A stretch of DNA of 64,000 bases from Malurus cyaneus samueli (GCA_009741485.1 CM019218.1:31394898-31458897); one strand, 5' to 3'; shown: positions 13,632 through 25,324, counted from the first letter of the stretch. Notes: a model not told the origin generated them from the sequence alone. Translations and numbers: made by a program.

Positions 13632-14504
13632 AAGGTCACAGGGGTTGGTTCTCAGTTGCTTCCTCCTCCTTTTTGTTGTTGTCTGTGCTGGAGGAAGAGG
13701 AGGACATGGAGGACAGGTCAGGCAAGAGACCCTGCCTTCCATGTGCCCTGGCATGATTTCACAGACACACATACACTTCTTTGGCACATTTGATGGTAAG
13801 CCCTCTCTGCATGGGCAGAGAGTTCTCATGTATGGGAGATTCACCACTTGCTCTCCTTCACATTTGCAGCCCAGAATACCAAGTCCTCAAAACTTCAGTG
13901 CGGAGGTAGTTCTTTCCCCACCCACTTTCCAACTATCCCACCCAGGTAGACAGGATGAGCAGAAAGAATCCTTGCCTTGATAAAATTGATAAATGAGGTT
14001 GGAACAGAGCTCCACTTTTCTGGAGTCCATATGGAGTCCAACCCAACTTCAAACTCATAGCTGACAAAATAAAAAAAAAATTGGCAAGTCCCTAAGTACT
14101 TTTAAAGATTCTAAAGGTTACAGATACGGTAGATTTGCATTCTTTTTAGAGCCTGGAGTTATGTTCTATTTGCTTCACAGAATTCAAAGGAGTGCACAAT
14201 TAACGTTAGAAATCTATTAGATAGATATTTGGAAGACTAATTCGATTTTCCAGAGCCATGTATATACCCATTATTCACCACCACTGCAGTGGGCCTCATA
14301 CTTATTTTTAATATTATACCCTAGAATTTGCAACACGTAAGTAAGAGTAACATGGTCAAAAAAGGAGAATATCCTTGTTTTCAACAAGTTGGCAGATTAC
14401 AGACTAACATCAGCCATGTCATTGTAGTTGTTCCACCCTTAAAAATATGTATGTGCTGCAGCACCATGAGAAAACATTCTGAAGATCAAATTAGCATTAC
14501 TGAT

Positions 14505-14618
14505 GCTTTACTACATCATGCGCTTTACTGCGTTCCTTTCTTTTTGGTGTCATTTTGTTTTGTTTTCATATTAATTCTGTTGTATGGCCAACAGCCTCTT
14601 CCCACAATGGAATAACAG
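14505..14618 (+). repeat. Inner left arm of an inverted repeat
   Basis: About 114 bp match the reverse complement of 15135-15235 with roughly 80 per cent identity and a few small gaps. Shared blocks are TTTACTGC, TTCCTTTCTTTTT, TTGTTTTCATA, GTATGGCCAACA and CCTCTTCCCA. Translation of the two copies gives the same short string YGQQPLP, which follows from the DNA similarity and is not evidence for a gene. The element family is unknown to me. Confidence 0.75.
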
Positions 14619-15134
14619 AGGTACGTGAAGGTACGGCTGCGTAGTAGGATCAGACGGATGGGCACTAGTGAGAGGTGAGGGTCTGAAAGTGGTGGGAACT
14701 AATCAGGACTACTAGCAACTCTGTGAGAAACCAAAGTAGTGCAGCCAGGATGAACAAGATTTATTACACTTTCTAGAGAAAAAGTTTGAACAGAATTTCT
14801 GTGTAAAGTATAATGAATGAAGTGGCAGACTCTGGATGGATTTCATGGGAAAAGACTTGAAATCCTGTAATGTTTTTGACAAAGATTTTTGTTCAAGTAT
14901 ATGTGAATATTCGGCAAAGAGCTGCCAGGATGAAAAGCCCAATAGGACACTTACTAACAGGTTTTCTGTTTCATTCAGATGTATATAGATATATATATGT
15001 GCTTTTATAAAACGCTGAGACTCCTTTCTGTTGACATAATCCAGCAAATGCACCCCAAAACATGGTGCACACCCCAAAGCAGTGTGTCTCTGCTTTTAAC
15101 AAGAGTGAGTACTTCGTACTCAGAAGCAACATAC

Positions 15135-15235
15135 TGTTACTCCATTCCATGGGAAGAGGTTGTTGGCCATACACCAGTATTATTATGAAAACAAAAAAGA
15201 AAGGAATGCAGTAAAGTGCAAGATGTAGTAAAAAG
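15135..15235 (-). repeat. Inner right arm of an inverted repeat
   Basis: This is the reverse-complement partner of 14505-14618. The similarity may continue inwards to a small perfect hairpin, GAGTAC-TTC-GTACTC, at 15107-15121, which resembles GTACGTGAAGGTAC at about 14623-14636. The loop between the arms (about 14640-15105) contains an AT-rich TATA-repeat patch near 14980-15000 and no recognisable coding sequence. Confidence 0.75.
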
Positions 15236-15290
15236 CTGTGTTGGCAGTGGGAAGACACTGTAAAATTGCTGTATGCTGTGATGTGAGCTC

Positions 15291-15325
15291 AACAAGTCAT
15301 GACATTGGGACTGTATTTTGTTGCT
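15291..15325 (-). repeat. Outer right arm of an inverted repeat (35 bp, exact)
   Basis: This is the exact reverse complement of 13597-13631. On this side only about 55 bp separate the outer and inner arms, whereas the left side has about 870 bp. If the arms once formed one continuous palindrome or foldback element, either the left arm gained or the right arm lost about 0.8 kb. Confidence 0.85.
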
Positions 15326-15339
15326 TTTGAACCCAGGGA

Positions 15340-18300
15340 CATCTGATTTCCACCCTCAAAATCAATGAGTCAAACAAACTCCTCCCCACACTCTCCATAT
15401 TCTCCCTATGTCTGGGTAGGTGGGGTAATTTTATTCTATATCATTTTAGGGTGACTGCACAGACTCTTTCTGTGGTTGCTATTCTTAACTGTATAGGGTC
15501 ATGAGTGTGCTCAGCTATGGCTTTTCAGTTTTTACTCTGGACTGCCCTGAATTTGCCTCTAGATGGAGATTTGCAGGTGTTAGCATAGTAGAAAAGGTTT
15601 TTCTGTGATTGCAGGTTCTCAGCAATTAAGATCTGGCAGCAATTGATAATTGTCTGATTAAAACGGTCCAAATGATTAAATTGATACAAAGTATAAAAAA
15701 AAAATCTCTAAATTCTGCAATGTTACAACCTATAAAAACAAATCGTCCAGCAAATTTCCCACATTCTTCTTTATTCCTTTTTTTTAACTTGTGACAACAA
15801 GGGAAATCTAAACCTCTTGCAGGAGTGATTGTAGCATCCACTGACTTAAAGAAGAACCTCTAACAGTAAATTAGTCCCTAAAAGGAGTTACTTCATATCT
15901 GGAGGCAGCAGATTATTCTCTATTGAAAGTTGAGTGATCATTTCTACTAAACACGTGCAAGAGGGGATTCATGCCCTGATGGAAGCTGTAGCAGATAAAT
16001 CTCATGATGATTCTGAGTGCCAATACTGTTCAAAAGAGGACAGTGATCTTCTGAAACTTGTTTGAGGACAAGGCAAGTAGAAGCAGAGGCAAATAATCAA
16101 AGCAATCAAACAGTTCTCCCTGAACAATTGTCAAGACCACCAATATACACGTCCTGTGCCATGAGTTTGCGGCGGTGCACACGATACACAAGCACCATAG
16201 CAACAAGATATTAATCATCAACACAGATGGGCCAGGTTGGGGTAAGTCTTCAGAGGTGCAAGTCGTAGGCTGTATCTCATGTACACAGCAAGCCCCAACG
16301 GTACCAGTTTCAGCGCTACCTCAGCAGCATTGTGTAGCTGAATTCATTGTGGCTGAGCTTACACCTTCCTCTGGAAGATCCGTGTGTTGGGCCTGGTATG
16401 CAAATGCCTGGACATGAAGAACAACGTCGCTTCCTGTTCTGTGTCCCTCTCTCTTTGTGGTTTTCAGTTACAGATTCTGGGCAAGTTCTTTGCTAGTGAG
16501 ACACCACTGATTGAAGTGGCACTGTGCCAGAGCAGTATTTGGCACTCTGAGTGATGGCAGGGATTTTCAGAAGAGTTCAAGTGAGAAGATTAGGTGCTCA
16601 ATTGCTCTTATGTTTGGTCAATAGCTTTCTCCTGGTGCATCAACATCTCTGCAATGCCACTGATGCCCAGTGCAGGCACCTCCTACCTGCCAGCAACCTG
16701 AGAGAAGTAACAGACAATTTAATGGCCAAAGCTTTCTGTTTCTGCAGTTTATTTTATTTACCTAAATTTTTCTTTGATGATGACACACCAGAAAAATGCA
16801 CCTGTGCCAACTAGAGTACCAGGCCCAGTGTGCCAAAGAGTTAGGCCCACAATTTCAACAGTGAAAGTGACTCACCACTGGAGAAAGCCCATATATTTTC
16901 TCTCTTAATGGTGTTTTTAAACAGAGCTTGCATGTCCCTTCAGCCTCCTGAATGGTGGTTTGCTGAGATTTTTGGGCTCAGAATAGCTCAGTGAAATTTA
17001 GTAGTGATACATAGGCCGGCTGTGAAGTCTCTTCTGCACTAAGGCAGTTACTATCTGCAGAGGAAGTATGTGACCCTACAGAGAAACACCTGGCAACGGC
17101 TGGAAATACATGTGTCAAGGTTATAAACAGCTTTGACCATGAATGGGTCAAAGGGTTGTGTTACTGGGAATTTCTGATCCTCACTGGAACTTGATGTTAA
17201 GATGCTGCTGGTGTCAGGGCCTCATGGGCATTGGTGGTAGGTTTCTGGAGTAGCTGGTGTTCTCTATTAGGGATTAAGAAAGCAATTACTTTTTCCATAA
17301 TGGTAACAAACATTTATCTAGCATAGAGATCCTCATATCCTTGTGTGAGAAAAATACACCAAAGAAAGACATTCACATTTAAAGTACAAGTGCTAAAGAA
17401 CACATGAAGGCAAAACACAAAATATGTCAGATGCAAAAATCCCCCTGTGAAACTAGAGATGAGAATGTAGGCAAATGTAATATTGCTATCTGGACTGGAA
17501 TTTAATCAAGACTTAAATATGAAGTGATGTGGTACTGCAGTGGTGGGATCACTGCCTCAACAGAACTGTACTAGATTCTGCCCGTCTTTTCATAGATTCA
17601 GGTGTGCACTGGTATAACTTGTCCAACCTCAACAGAGATCATCATGATATATACAAAGATACTCATATTCAGATTTCCCAACTCTTCCCCTCCTCTTCCC
17701 TTCAAGGTCTCTCTGCTCATGTCATGTGGAATGGCATAAGTTCAGGTGTGGATCAGAGAGACTTTGAAATGGAAAATCAGAGGATACCACAGGCCATATT
17801 GGAGAAGAGCTGGCAAAGCTTAGAACCAGGCTAAAAGAGTGGTGAGGGTTAGGACTAATGTAGGCTTGTATGGGGTGCTGTGCTTGTAGTCCCAGAGAAA
17901 TCTGCAAGCCAAGAATAATGAATACTGGCAAAGCTCCATGTGAGTAAGAAACTGCTTATCCTGTCTAGGCTAATGACAAAATGTTACATATTGGCATTTT
18001 TTAATTTTTTTTAGGAAAAGAAAGATTAAAGCAACCACTATACCTAAACACTCTGCTTTGCTCTGATAAGATGCCAGAATTACATGACTTCTACTGTGTA
18101 ACAAGGTTCTTGATGTGGGTGTAGCAGCCCCTCCCCACACCCAGTGGATACACTCTCGGGAATTTTTGCAAGTGTGGGTATTGCCTCTTGTAAGGTCACT
18201 GAGTCAAGAAAGTTAATACATTGTATGAAAAAATGTCATGTTTTGTGTGTTTCCATAAGAGCACCACAAAACAGTCCTACATAAAGGTTACTATTACTAT

Positions 18301-19080
18301 TACATACACAGCAATGATCTCCTATGCATATTACTCTGCAAAATGTTGGGCGTCTGCCCTGCCCTCCATCAAACTCAACTGGTAATTTAAAAATTAAGGA
18401 CTTGATGTAAATGCAAGCCAGTCTGGTTCATGAGATTATCTCCACCACTCAACCCCTCTGTCAGGTGGAGGGCTTGGCATTACTTTGCCTTCAGTGCTCA
18501 GGGTCTACAGCTTGCTGCCATTACAATGCCCTGGTACTGTTTCATCTTTAGACACGCCTGTAGAGACTGGGCCTTGCTGGTAAATATATCTCAATTTTCC
18601 CCTCTTCTCCTGCTTCTGCTCTACAGCTGCACTAACTTGCCCGTTCTGTGACAATGCTCCCTTTCTATCCAAACTTCCCATTACTGAGTGCCCGGTGCTT
18701 GGGTGAAGCAGCCACATGCCATCTCTAAGGGCTTGTCATCTCAAGAGGTAAAAACTTGGACTTGGGATGTTTTCTCAGGTGCAAGGCATGTTTTACCAAA
18801 GTCCTGGGACACGTAACTGTCACGAGGTCTCCAGGATTTTCTGGGCAATGCAAAGCAATGGTCTGTGGGGCTACTTCTCCAGCTGGGAAGGCAGAGGAAG
18901 ATCTTCAGAGAAGGGTAGACTCTGGCTGTGGGTCAGCCATGTCCCGAGCCCCGGCATGGAGGTGACACGAGGATCTGCGCTCCCTGGGACAGGAGCTTGC
19001 TCCTACAGCAGTCTTGGCCCCAGAGCGCAGGACCAAAGCAACACGGCTTGTGGACCATGAGGTGATATCCTATGCCCAAT
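15340..19080. other. Proximal upstream DNA without recognised genes
   Basis: This stretch has short chance ORFs and no recognisable repeats. Base composition becomes GC-richer from about 18.75 kb towards the CpG island. I see no second promoter or divergent gene that could be named. Confidence 0.5.
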
Positions 19081-19370
19081 TTACTTGCTCTCCAGCCTGA
19101 CCCGGCTGCACGGCTCAGCTGTCAGTGCCGCCGCCCGGGGCTGGGGCCGGCTGTGCCCTGCAGGGCTTTGAGACGGGCACAGCCCGGCAGCCCCGCGGAG
19201 AGTGTCGGCCGCGCTGCCCGGCCGCCTCCCGCGGCCCCGCCGGGACCGGCCGGCACCTCTGCACTCGTCCGGCCGCCGCGGCTCCGGTGCCCCGGGGCTC
19301 CGTGTGCCGGGGCACGGAATGGCACCCACCCCGCGCCGCCCGCGGCCACCTGCGCCGCCCGCCCGGCGCT

Positions 19371-19490
19371 GAGGGGCGGGGCGGGAGCGGCGCGGCCCCG
19401 CATTGGCAGCGGCCCGCGGCGGCCGCACGGCCATAGGCGCACGGCGCGGTCAGTGCCGGCCGGCCCCGCCCCGCCGCGGCTTTATAACGG
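19371..19490 (+). promoter_or_regulatory. SMOC1 core promoter: GC boxes, inverted CCAAT, TATA-like element
   Basis: The elements in order are a GC box, GGGGCGGGGCGGG, at about 19373-19385; ATTGG, an inverted CCAAT box (NF-Y type), at 19402-19406; a second, inverted GC box with CCCCGCCCC at about 19464-19472; and a TATA-like TTTATAA at 19481-19487. The spacing (CCAAT about 80 bp before TATA, GC box just before TATA) is classical. It predicts a transcription start at about 19510-19518, roughly 100 bp upstream of the ATG at 19621 and downstream of another ATG at 19499. The start site is inferred; no transcript data are available. Confidence 0.65.
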
Positions 19491-19620
19491 GCATCCCCAT
19501 GGCCGAGGCGGGGAACCTGCCGCGCCGCCACCCCGCCGCACCGGGGCACCCCCGCCCACGGACACGCCGCCGCTCGGGACACCGCCTCCGTGGCCGCAGA
19601 GCCGCGCCGCCCCGAGAGAG

Positions 19621-19721
19621 ATGGTGCCGCGGGCCTGGCGCAGCGCCGGGGCTCGCCCGTTCCTGCTGCGCTGCTGCTGGTGCATCTGCCGCAGGGTCGC
19701 GGCCACCGAGCACGGGGCCCC
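19621..19721 (+). CDS. SMOC1: SMOC1 exon 1 (signal peptide), with an apparent reading-frame break
   Basis: This exon encodes the secretion signal of SMOC1, a secreted matricellular calcium-binding protein known to antagonise BMP signalling in eye and limb development. The exon ends in CCC before a consensus GTAAGT donor at 19722. The frame that ends at 19721 joins in phase 0 to exon 2. It encodes a hydrophobic core, PAALLLVHL (19662-19688), then GRGHRARGP up to the splice site, which resembles the end of the mammalian signal region (RGHRTTGPR, from memory). That frame has no ATG between 19500 and 19721. The only ATG in this interval, 19621 (G at -3, G at +4), begins MVPRAW, similar to the mammalian MLPAR start, but is one frame off. 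As assembled it would stop two codons into exon 2 (TAA at 60810). A single missing base between about 19650 and 19680 would reconcile both halves and give 34 codons, against 33 in human as I recall it. An in-frame CTG at 19635 (G at -3, G at +4) is the alternative start. Identity of the exon is likely; its exact start is unsettled. Confidence 0.72.
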
Positions 19722-19869
19722 GTAAGTGACCGCCGCCCCGGTGCGGCAGGTTGCCCTGCCCCGGCCCGCCGCCCCCGCGCCCTGTCAGCGCCGCAGGTGG
19801 ACCCCTGGCGCCGGGCAGCTCCCCCCGGCCCCGCTCCTCTTGGGCGCAGACCCTCGCAAGGGCCTCCCC

Positions 19870-22800
19870 GCTCGCTTATTAAAAGCTGGGTCTCAGCTGC
19901 GTGTGAGAAGTTCGTACACCGGTATTAACTTGTTGGCATTTATTGCAGAAAAAGACGGGAGGGTGGAGGTTAGCGGGCTGTGTTTTTATATTGCTCGACT
20001 TGGATTTAACGTAGTTCCAGTTTCCAGCACATAGCTTTAGGAGTTTTCTTTTTTTATGTTCCCTAACAGGGATTAAATGAATCCCTGCAATAAAATTAGA
20101 TGCTTTCAGCCTAGGCTTCTCCCTGTAGGAGTCTAGCTCTGTTTTTTATTTTTTTTTTAATTTGACAGTGTTTGACTCTTACTGGGGCTGTTAATATCAC
20201 TTACCAAGCCATTACATTGCTCTCGGGGAGAACCCAACATTTTTCTAAATATGGTTCTCCCAGTGAGTGAGTGTTACCACTGCAGCACTACTACAGAGTA
20301 GCGTGAGAGTTTTCAATTATAAAGCTGCAAAACAGTAGCTGTTCTTCAGCCGATGCTGCAATGAAAGCACATCTCTGGGTGACTGGAAAAACTTATCGCT
20401 TTGCAGGCATGTTGGATGCATTGGCCAGTGTGCATTCTTGACCCGGCAGTCTAAAATGCTATGGAGTGTAGGACCTAATTAACTTAGACCGTGGTTAGGC
20501 AAGACCAGGAGTCTTTGAAATCCCTACTCGACCAAAGTATAACAACAAGGGACTTTAGTACAATGTTCTTTTTTTTTTTCTAATGGAAGTGTTTTGACCA
20601 TGATGGCTATTAAATGCTTCTCAGAGCTATGGAAAGTGTACTACTGGCTGCACTGATGTCCTTGTGTACAGCTGTGCTGTGTAGCCTCTTTTATGGCCAG
20701 ATGTGTAACAGCAGCTGTTCTGATCTCACTAGTTGTAAGTCAGAACTGGTGTGTGCCATAAATTACTGGAGACCTGCTTTAAAAGATCAGGAAACACAGG
20801 GGTGCTTGTGCATGTATCTTTATTACCCGATATCAAGTATAAACCTCACATTGGAGTGATTCCAAATAGAGACGAGCTTTTAGGTGAGAAGTAAGAGTCT
20901 GCCTGGATAACTAGGGCCTTCATCAGTGCCAGTATCTGACTGCTTTAATGAAGAGCAACTGAAAAAACAAAATTAAAAAAAAAAAAACAATGGTAGTGCA
21001 TGGTTGTGCAATGAGCCTGTATATCAAACAGTTTTCATATATACCATTTTTATATACTGTACTTTACAAGGCAGTTTAATTGCTCCCTGTGCTGTGTTGT
21101 CTTGGAGTGAGAGCTACTTCAGGAGAGTGGAAAATGAAATACAAATGACTACTGATTTACTTTTTGCTTGAAGTAAGTGAACTGACTTTGCTATTTCTTC
21201 TTTCATGACTAGGGGAGAGAATATCAGCTGGGAACACTGGCATCTACAATTCTGTAGGAAGATGTGTTTAGAGTTTTAGCTTAGTGTTTTAACCTGTGAG
21301 CTCTTAAATGGAAAACTGTAAATTTACTGGATGTCTAACTCAGGAAATCTGTCTTTTTGCCCTTCGAAGTGTCATGATTAAGAGCATGTGAAGGTGAGGA
21401 GTTTGGTTTACTTGTTTCCAACCAAGGCTGATTGATATAAACCCCTAAGCTTCATCTCTTGCAGTGATTAGACATTGCCAATGAAGTTGTCATTAGTATA
21501 AAGGTGCCATACTTCAGATTCTAATGAAAATAAAAATACTATTAATTTCCTAAATAATGACTACCAGGTTACACTAGCACGTATTTCTCATGTGGACTTA
21601 CGATTAAGAGTGTATTTCTGTCAAGAATTCTCCCTGGGTGTGGGAGGGAAGGGGTGTGCCAGTGTTGCTGTTGGGTGTCTGATCTTGTAGGTGTTCAGTT
21701 GGTAGGGTACCTGCTCTTTCACACTTTCTTTTCTGTATGGTAAACACTAGAATCATTATTTGCAAGCTGAAATGCTTTTAAAGGTGAACAACAGGTTTTA
21801 GTCCTACTCAGTAAATTCAGATGACCAGCAATAATGCTTGAAGCAAGTTCTAGATCTTTCTCCTTGTGTTTCCCTGTTGCTACTGTAGTGTTCTAGGCAG
21901 CCAGCATTGTTACTGAATACATCAGCAGAAAAGAATGGCTTGCTGCTGTTTGCAGAAAATGTTGAAAAACTAAGTATTGAAGAGAAATAGGTATATCTAC
22001 ATCTCTCTGCCAATAAAGGATGAAACATTCAGATGTAGTGAGTCCAGAATAATTATTTGAATACCAAGGTAAATTACAAGTGCAGCTAGTACCTACAGGT
22101 CTGCTGAGGAACTTCTGGCTCTCAGAAGATGTATGAAGCTTGCTGTTTCTTGTTACAGTGAAACTATGAGCAGTGATGTGAATTCTTTAGGCCTGGTGTC
22201 AGTGACTTGTAGGAAACATCTGGCTTTTGCATACACAGTGTTGCCCAATGACAGTTAATAACAACTGTCCTAAGTTAAGCCCCATAGGAAGTCGAGTATC
22301 TTGTCCTAGAAATGACTTAGAAGCCCAAGGCTGCTGTGTGACTTGTTTCTTCACTTGACAGATGCTCGTAAAGCTTCTGCTGTGTTACACAATCGCCTGG
22401 TCTCTTATACTTTTGTAGCTCAAAGGAGCGTTGCAGGACTGTACTTGGAAAAGGTCTGTTTGTTGGATGCTGCCTTCTGGAAAAAGATAATCGGGTGTTA
22501 TTTTTTTATTTGTATTATTTTGCTGTGTGCCTCTTTCTCTCTGTTGGCATGAGATCTGGAGGGTGTGACAAGCCAGGTCTTGCTGTTTCCCCCCTCCTTG
22601 ATCCCAAAGTGATAGATGGGGAGCTTGACTGGGCTGGCTCTTGCATCTCCTACTGTGTGGTGCATTTAAGCAGTATTCTTACATTACAGATTAAATAGAT
22701 TGTGCCGCTAAGTCTATTTTCCTCCATTTGGGCAATTAAATGTGACCTTTGTTTTTTCTAGTTCTGAAAGAGATCTGTGTAGGCTCTCTGCTTTCTGAGT

Positions 22801-25310
22801 ATAACTCTTGACCATTATGAACTTCATCCATTCATGGCAGAAAACTGTTGGTGAGAGTAGTGACAAATACTAGCACAGAGAAATGGTGGACTTTTTGCAG
22901 AAAGCCCAGAATGTGTCTGCAGCAGTCAAAAGCTGTCCTATGAACAGGCTTAGATTTCTGGAAGACTGGGGACCTGCAACCCTCCAGTGACTTTAGAGGA
23001 CTAAAAGATGGGAGGGGAAGACTGGGTCATCACTAGAACTTTCATACACAGAAACATGTCATATCCTCCCTTAAAAGGCAGGGCTGGTGGGGTGGGGGGG
23101 AACCTTACAGTTCAGTGTTGTTGTAAAGGAAGATAGCAAATAGTAAAATTGTCAAGCAACCAACAGATTCCAGTGAATAAATTGGAGAGCCACAGAGCAT
23201 TGGGAATTCCCTGCTGCGGCTGGCTACAAGTTAGAGCACCAGGTAAGAATCTTGATAAAAAGTGCTGAAAAGGCTCCTGCAGCTTTGTTGTTCCCTCTGG
23301 AGGTGCAAGAAGCATTGCTGCTTATGCCAAGGAGTGGGACAAGGAGCGTATTCTGCTCTGTGTTCTCAGCAGCACCACTGGAAGGGTTCCACAAACCCTT
23401 TTGTCCCATAAAAGACCCCCATGTCTTTATGCATGCCCCACCTAAATTAGGGAGTCTGTGTTCTTTAGGGTGGGAAGAAATTACAAAAGTGCATGCATTA
23501 AAAGTGTAGAGGAGGCAGCTTCATACACAGGCGATCTAGAGCAAAAGAGTAAACCTTAGGATAGGTTTTCAGTGAAGGAATTTTATTTCTTGGTTTAGAG
23601 CTTGATCACCACTCTGCATTGCGAAGGTCTACACTAATAACTAGCAACTGAAGCACTTTAATGATTTTAGATTCCTTTATCTTTGGAAAGATTCATTTAT
23701 TGAAGGAACAAGTACCCGAAGGCAAGTCTTCAGAAAAGAGATAGAGTAACCAATCTATCCTATGGCAAGCAGCTTTTGGTTACAGATACCATGTTTTGGT
23801 TGGGCGAGGGATGTTTTTTACCCAGGTGGAAGCTCTAATTGAATATAGATCTCTACTGCTTATTTTTCCTTCTCTTTGCTCCTGTTTAGACCTTTAATGT
23901 TAGCTCAATTTACGTGTACTAAAGAAACTGATCTGACTTGTGTTTTTTAAATAGTATGCTACTACTGTGAAATAGTACTGCAACTACTGTTGAAGAAGAG
24001 GATTAATTCTTATGTAGAGAAGTATTAAAACATTTATGTTCCAATTGGAACAGCAGGTCCTGTTCTAAACAGAAAAACATTGTAGGACCTGACTTGCTCT
24101 GTGTTGTCTTAGAGTTGGTGTTCTAGCTGCCTGAGCTTCAGAATTGGCTACAAGAATATTTCCACTCATGTTAATGAGCTGTGCTGTTAATGAAAGATTT
24201 CTGGCCAGCAAAAGATGAGGTACAGGAAAAGAAACTGCTCACGTATTTTTTTCTGGTGATGGTAGCAAGCTCTGTAGCTGGTGGAACACCTACAGTGATA
24301 ACCTCTTGGACAAGTTTTCCAGTTTCTAGCTCTAGTCATGTGCTAAGGTAATCTTCACAGTACAGAACAGATGCTCTCTTGGCTTCTTTCATTTCCAGAT
24401 GGCCTGAAGCAATTGGTAGGATGACTGTAAACTCATTTTAGTCGTATAGTAGCTCTGAAATATTAATACTGCTATTTAAATATCTTAGATGTTCTTATCC
24501 TGCCATCTCAAACTAATTGCGACATTACTATGTGAAAAAAACCCCAAACAAACAAAACCCCATTTTGTCTCTTACTTGGCTGCTGAATCCCAATTTTTCT
24601 CGTGCTGGCACATCTGACAGTGCAGTTAAGCTTTACACAATAAGCTTTATGCCAACATTGGAAGCTAAACATGGAAGCAATACAGGTGGGACTGAAGCTG
24701 ATCCCTGAAGGCTGCTGTGCTGGCTGCCATACTTAATCCTGTTTGAGAATGTGGTGGCTCCCTCTCAGAGGCCCCCAACAGGTCTGCCACGAGGTCTCTG
24801 GTGCTAATGCACTATCCAGGGGCTTTCTGGCGCAGTGGATCTTGAGCCAAGCTTGGTGTACAGTGGGAGTAGTTTACTGCTTTGGTCCGCAAGTGACTTT
24901 TGGTGAAGTAGCAGCTGTTGTGACTTGAACTATGAAGCGTACACACTTAAGTACTGTCATTGCATTGGTAGAACTATAAGCTTTTTATGCTTATCTGAGA
25001 GAAACTCTTCTGTTTATGAAGTTCTTGCTCTAACAATGAAGGCTGCCATTGCTGTGGGTGTGTCCTTTCCATGATGGAATTTTTTGGATAAGGTGAGAGG
25101 TCAGTGTGAGATCTTTGCTTACACAGGGAAACTATCAGGATGTGGTGGAAGCGGTAAGTAACTGCCTCTTCTGAGTGGCTCACATGAGCAGTTACATCTT
25201 GTGTTCAGCTTATTTATATGTCAGCCATGTGAAGCCTTCTGTGCGTGATGATTTTACTGCTTGTAGGTATGAGGGAGGCACCAAAACCTTGGCTAAGAAT
25301 GCAACTCTGC
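19870..25310. other. Intron 1, first part: no embedded gene recognised
   Basis: This is ordinary AT-richer intronic DNA after the CpG island. An A-rich low-complexity patch occurs at about 20959-20989, and an A/C-rich patch with AAAC and CCCC units at about 24535-24562. No exon, transposon or structured RNA stands out. First-intron sequence close to a CpG-island promoter often carries enhancers, but nothing here identifies one. Confidence 0.5.
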
Positions 25311-25324
25311 CCTCATCCTTGCTT

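Larger units (their letters stand above)
19085..19860. promoter_or_regulatory. CpG island spanning the SMOC1 promoter and first exon
   Basis: This is the only stretch of the window with dense CpG dinucleotides and very high GC content. It starts abruptly near 19.09 kb and fades out about 140 bp into intron 1. It covers the core promoter, the 5' untranslated region, the first coding exon and the donor site. CpG islands of this kind mark promoters of developmentally regulated vertebrate genes. Because stop codons are rare in such GC-rich DNA, long open frames appear here in nearly every frame on both strands. I treat these as artefacts. Confidence 0.92.

Noticed and set aside
14328..15258. Two short proteins sharing YGQQPLP as a duplicated gene
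   Set aside because: They arise because the inverted repeat arms are read in opposite strands. There is no start, splice or domain support for a gene.
1..19000. Exons of SLC10A1, the usual upstream neighbour of SMOC1
   Set aside because: I looked for transporter-like hydrophobic exon peptides with splice sites and found none that I could recognise. The neighbour is probably beyond the window.
19081..19582. Overlapping minus-strand open frames in the CpG island, as a possible divergent gene
   Set aside because: They have the same compositional cause. No splice donor, domain or signal supports an antisense coding gene.
19072..19725. Long + strand open frame (217 codons) across the CpG island
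   Set aside because: GC-rich DNA has few stop codons, and comparable open frames appear in other frames and on the opposite strand. The protein is low-complexity Ala/Pro/Arg with no family resemblance and would start upstream of the predicted transcription start.
19499..19729. ATG at 19499 as start of SMOC1 or as an upstream ORF
   Set aside because: It lies only 18 bp downstream of the TATA-like element, so it is probably upstream of the transcript start. Its frame fits neither the signal peptide nor exon 2; spliced, it would end at TGA 60817-60819.
9164..20942. 15-mer GTGCCAGTATCTGAC shared by about 9.16 kb and 20.93 kb
   Set aside because: The match does not extend beyond the 15-mer, so it is most likely chance or a trace of no diagnostic value.
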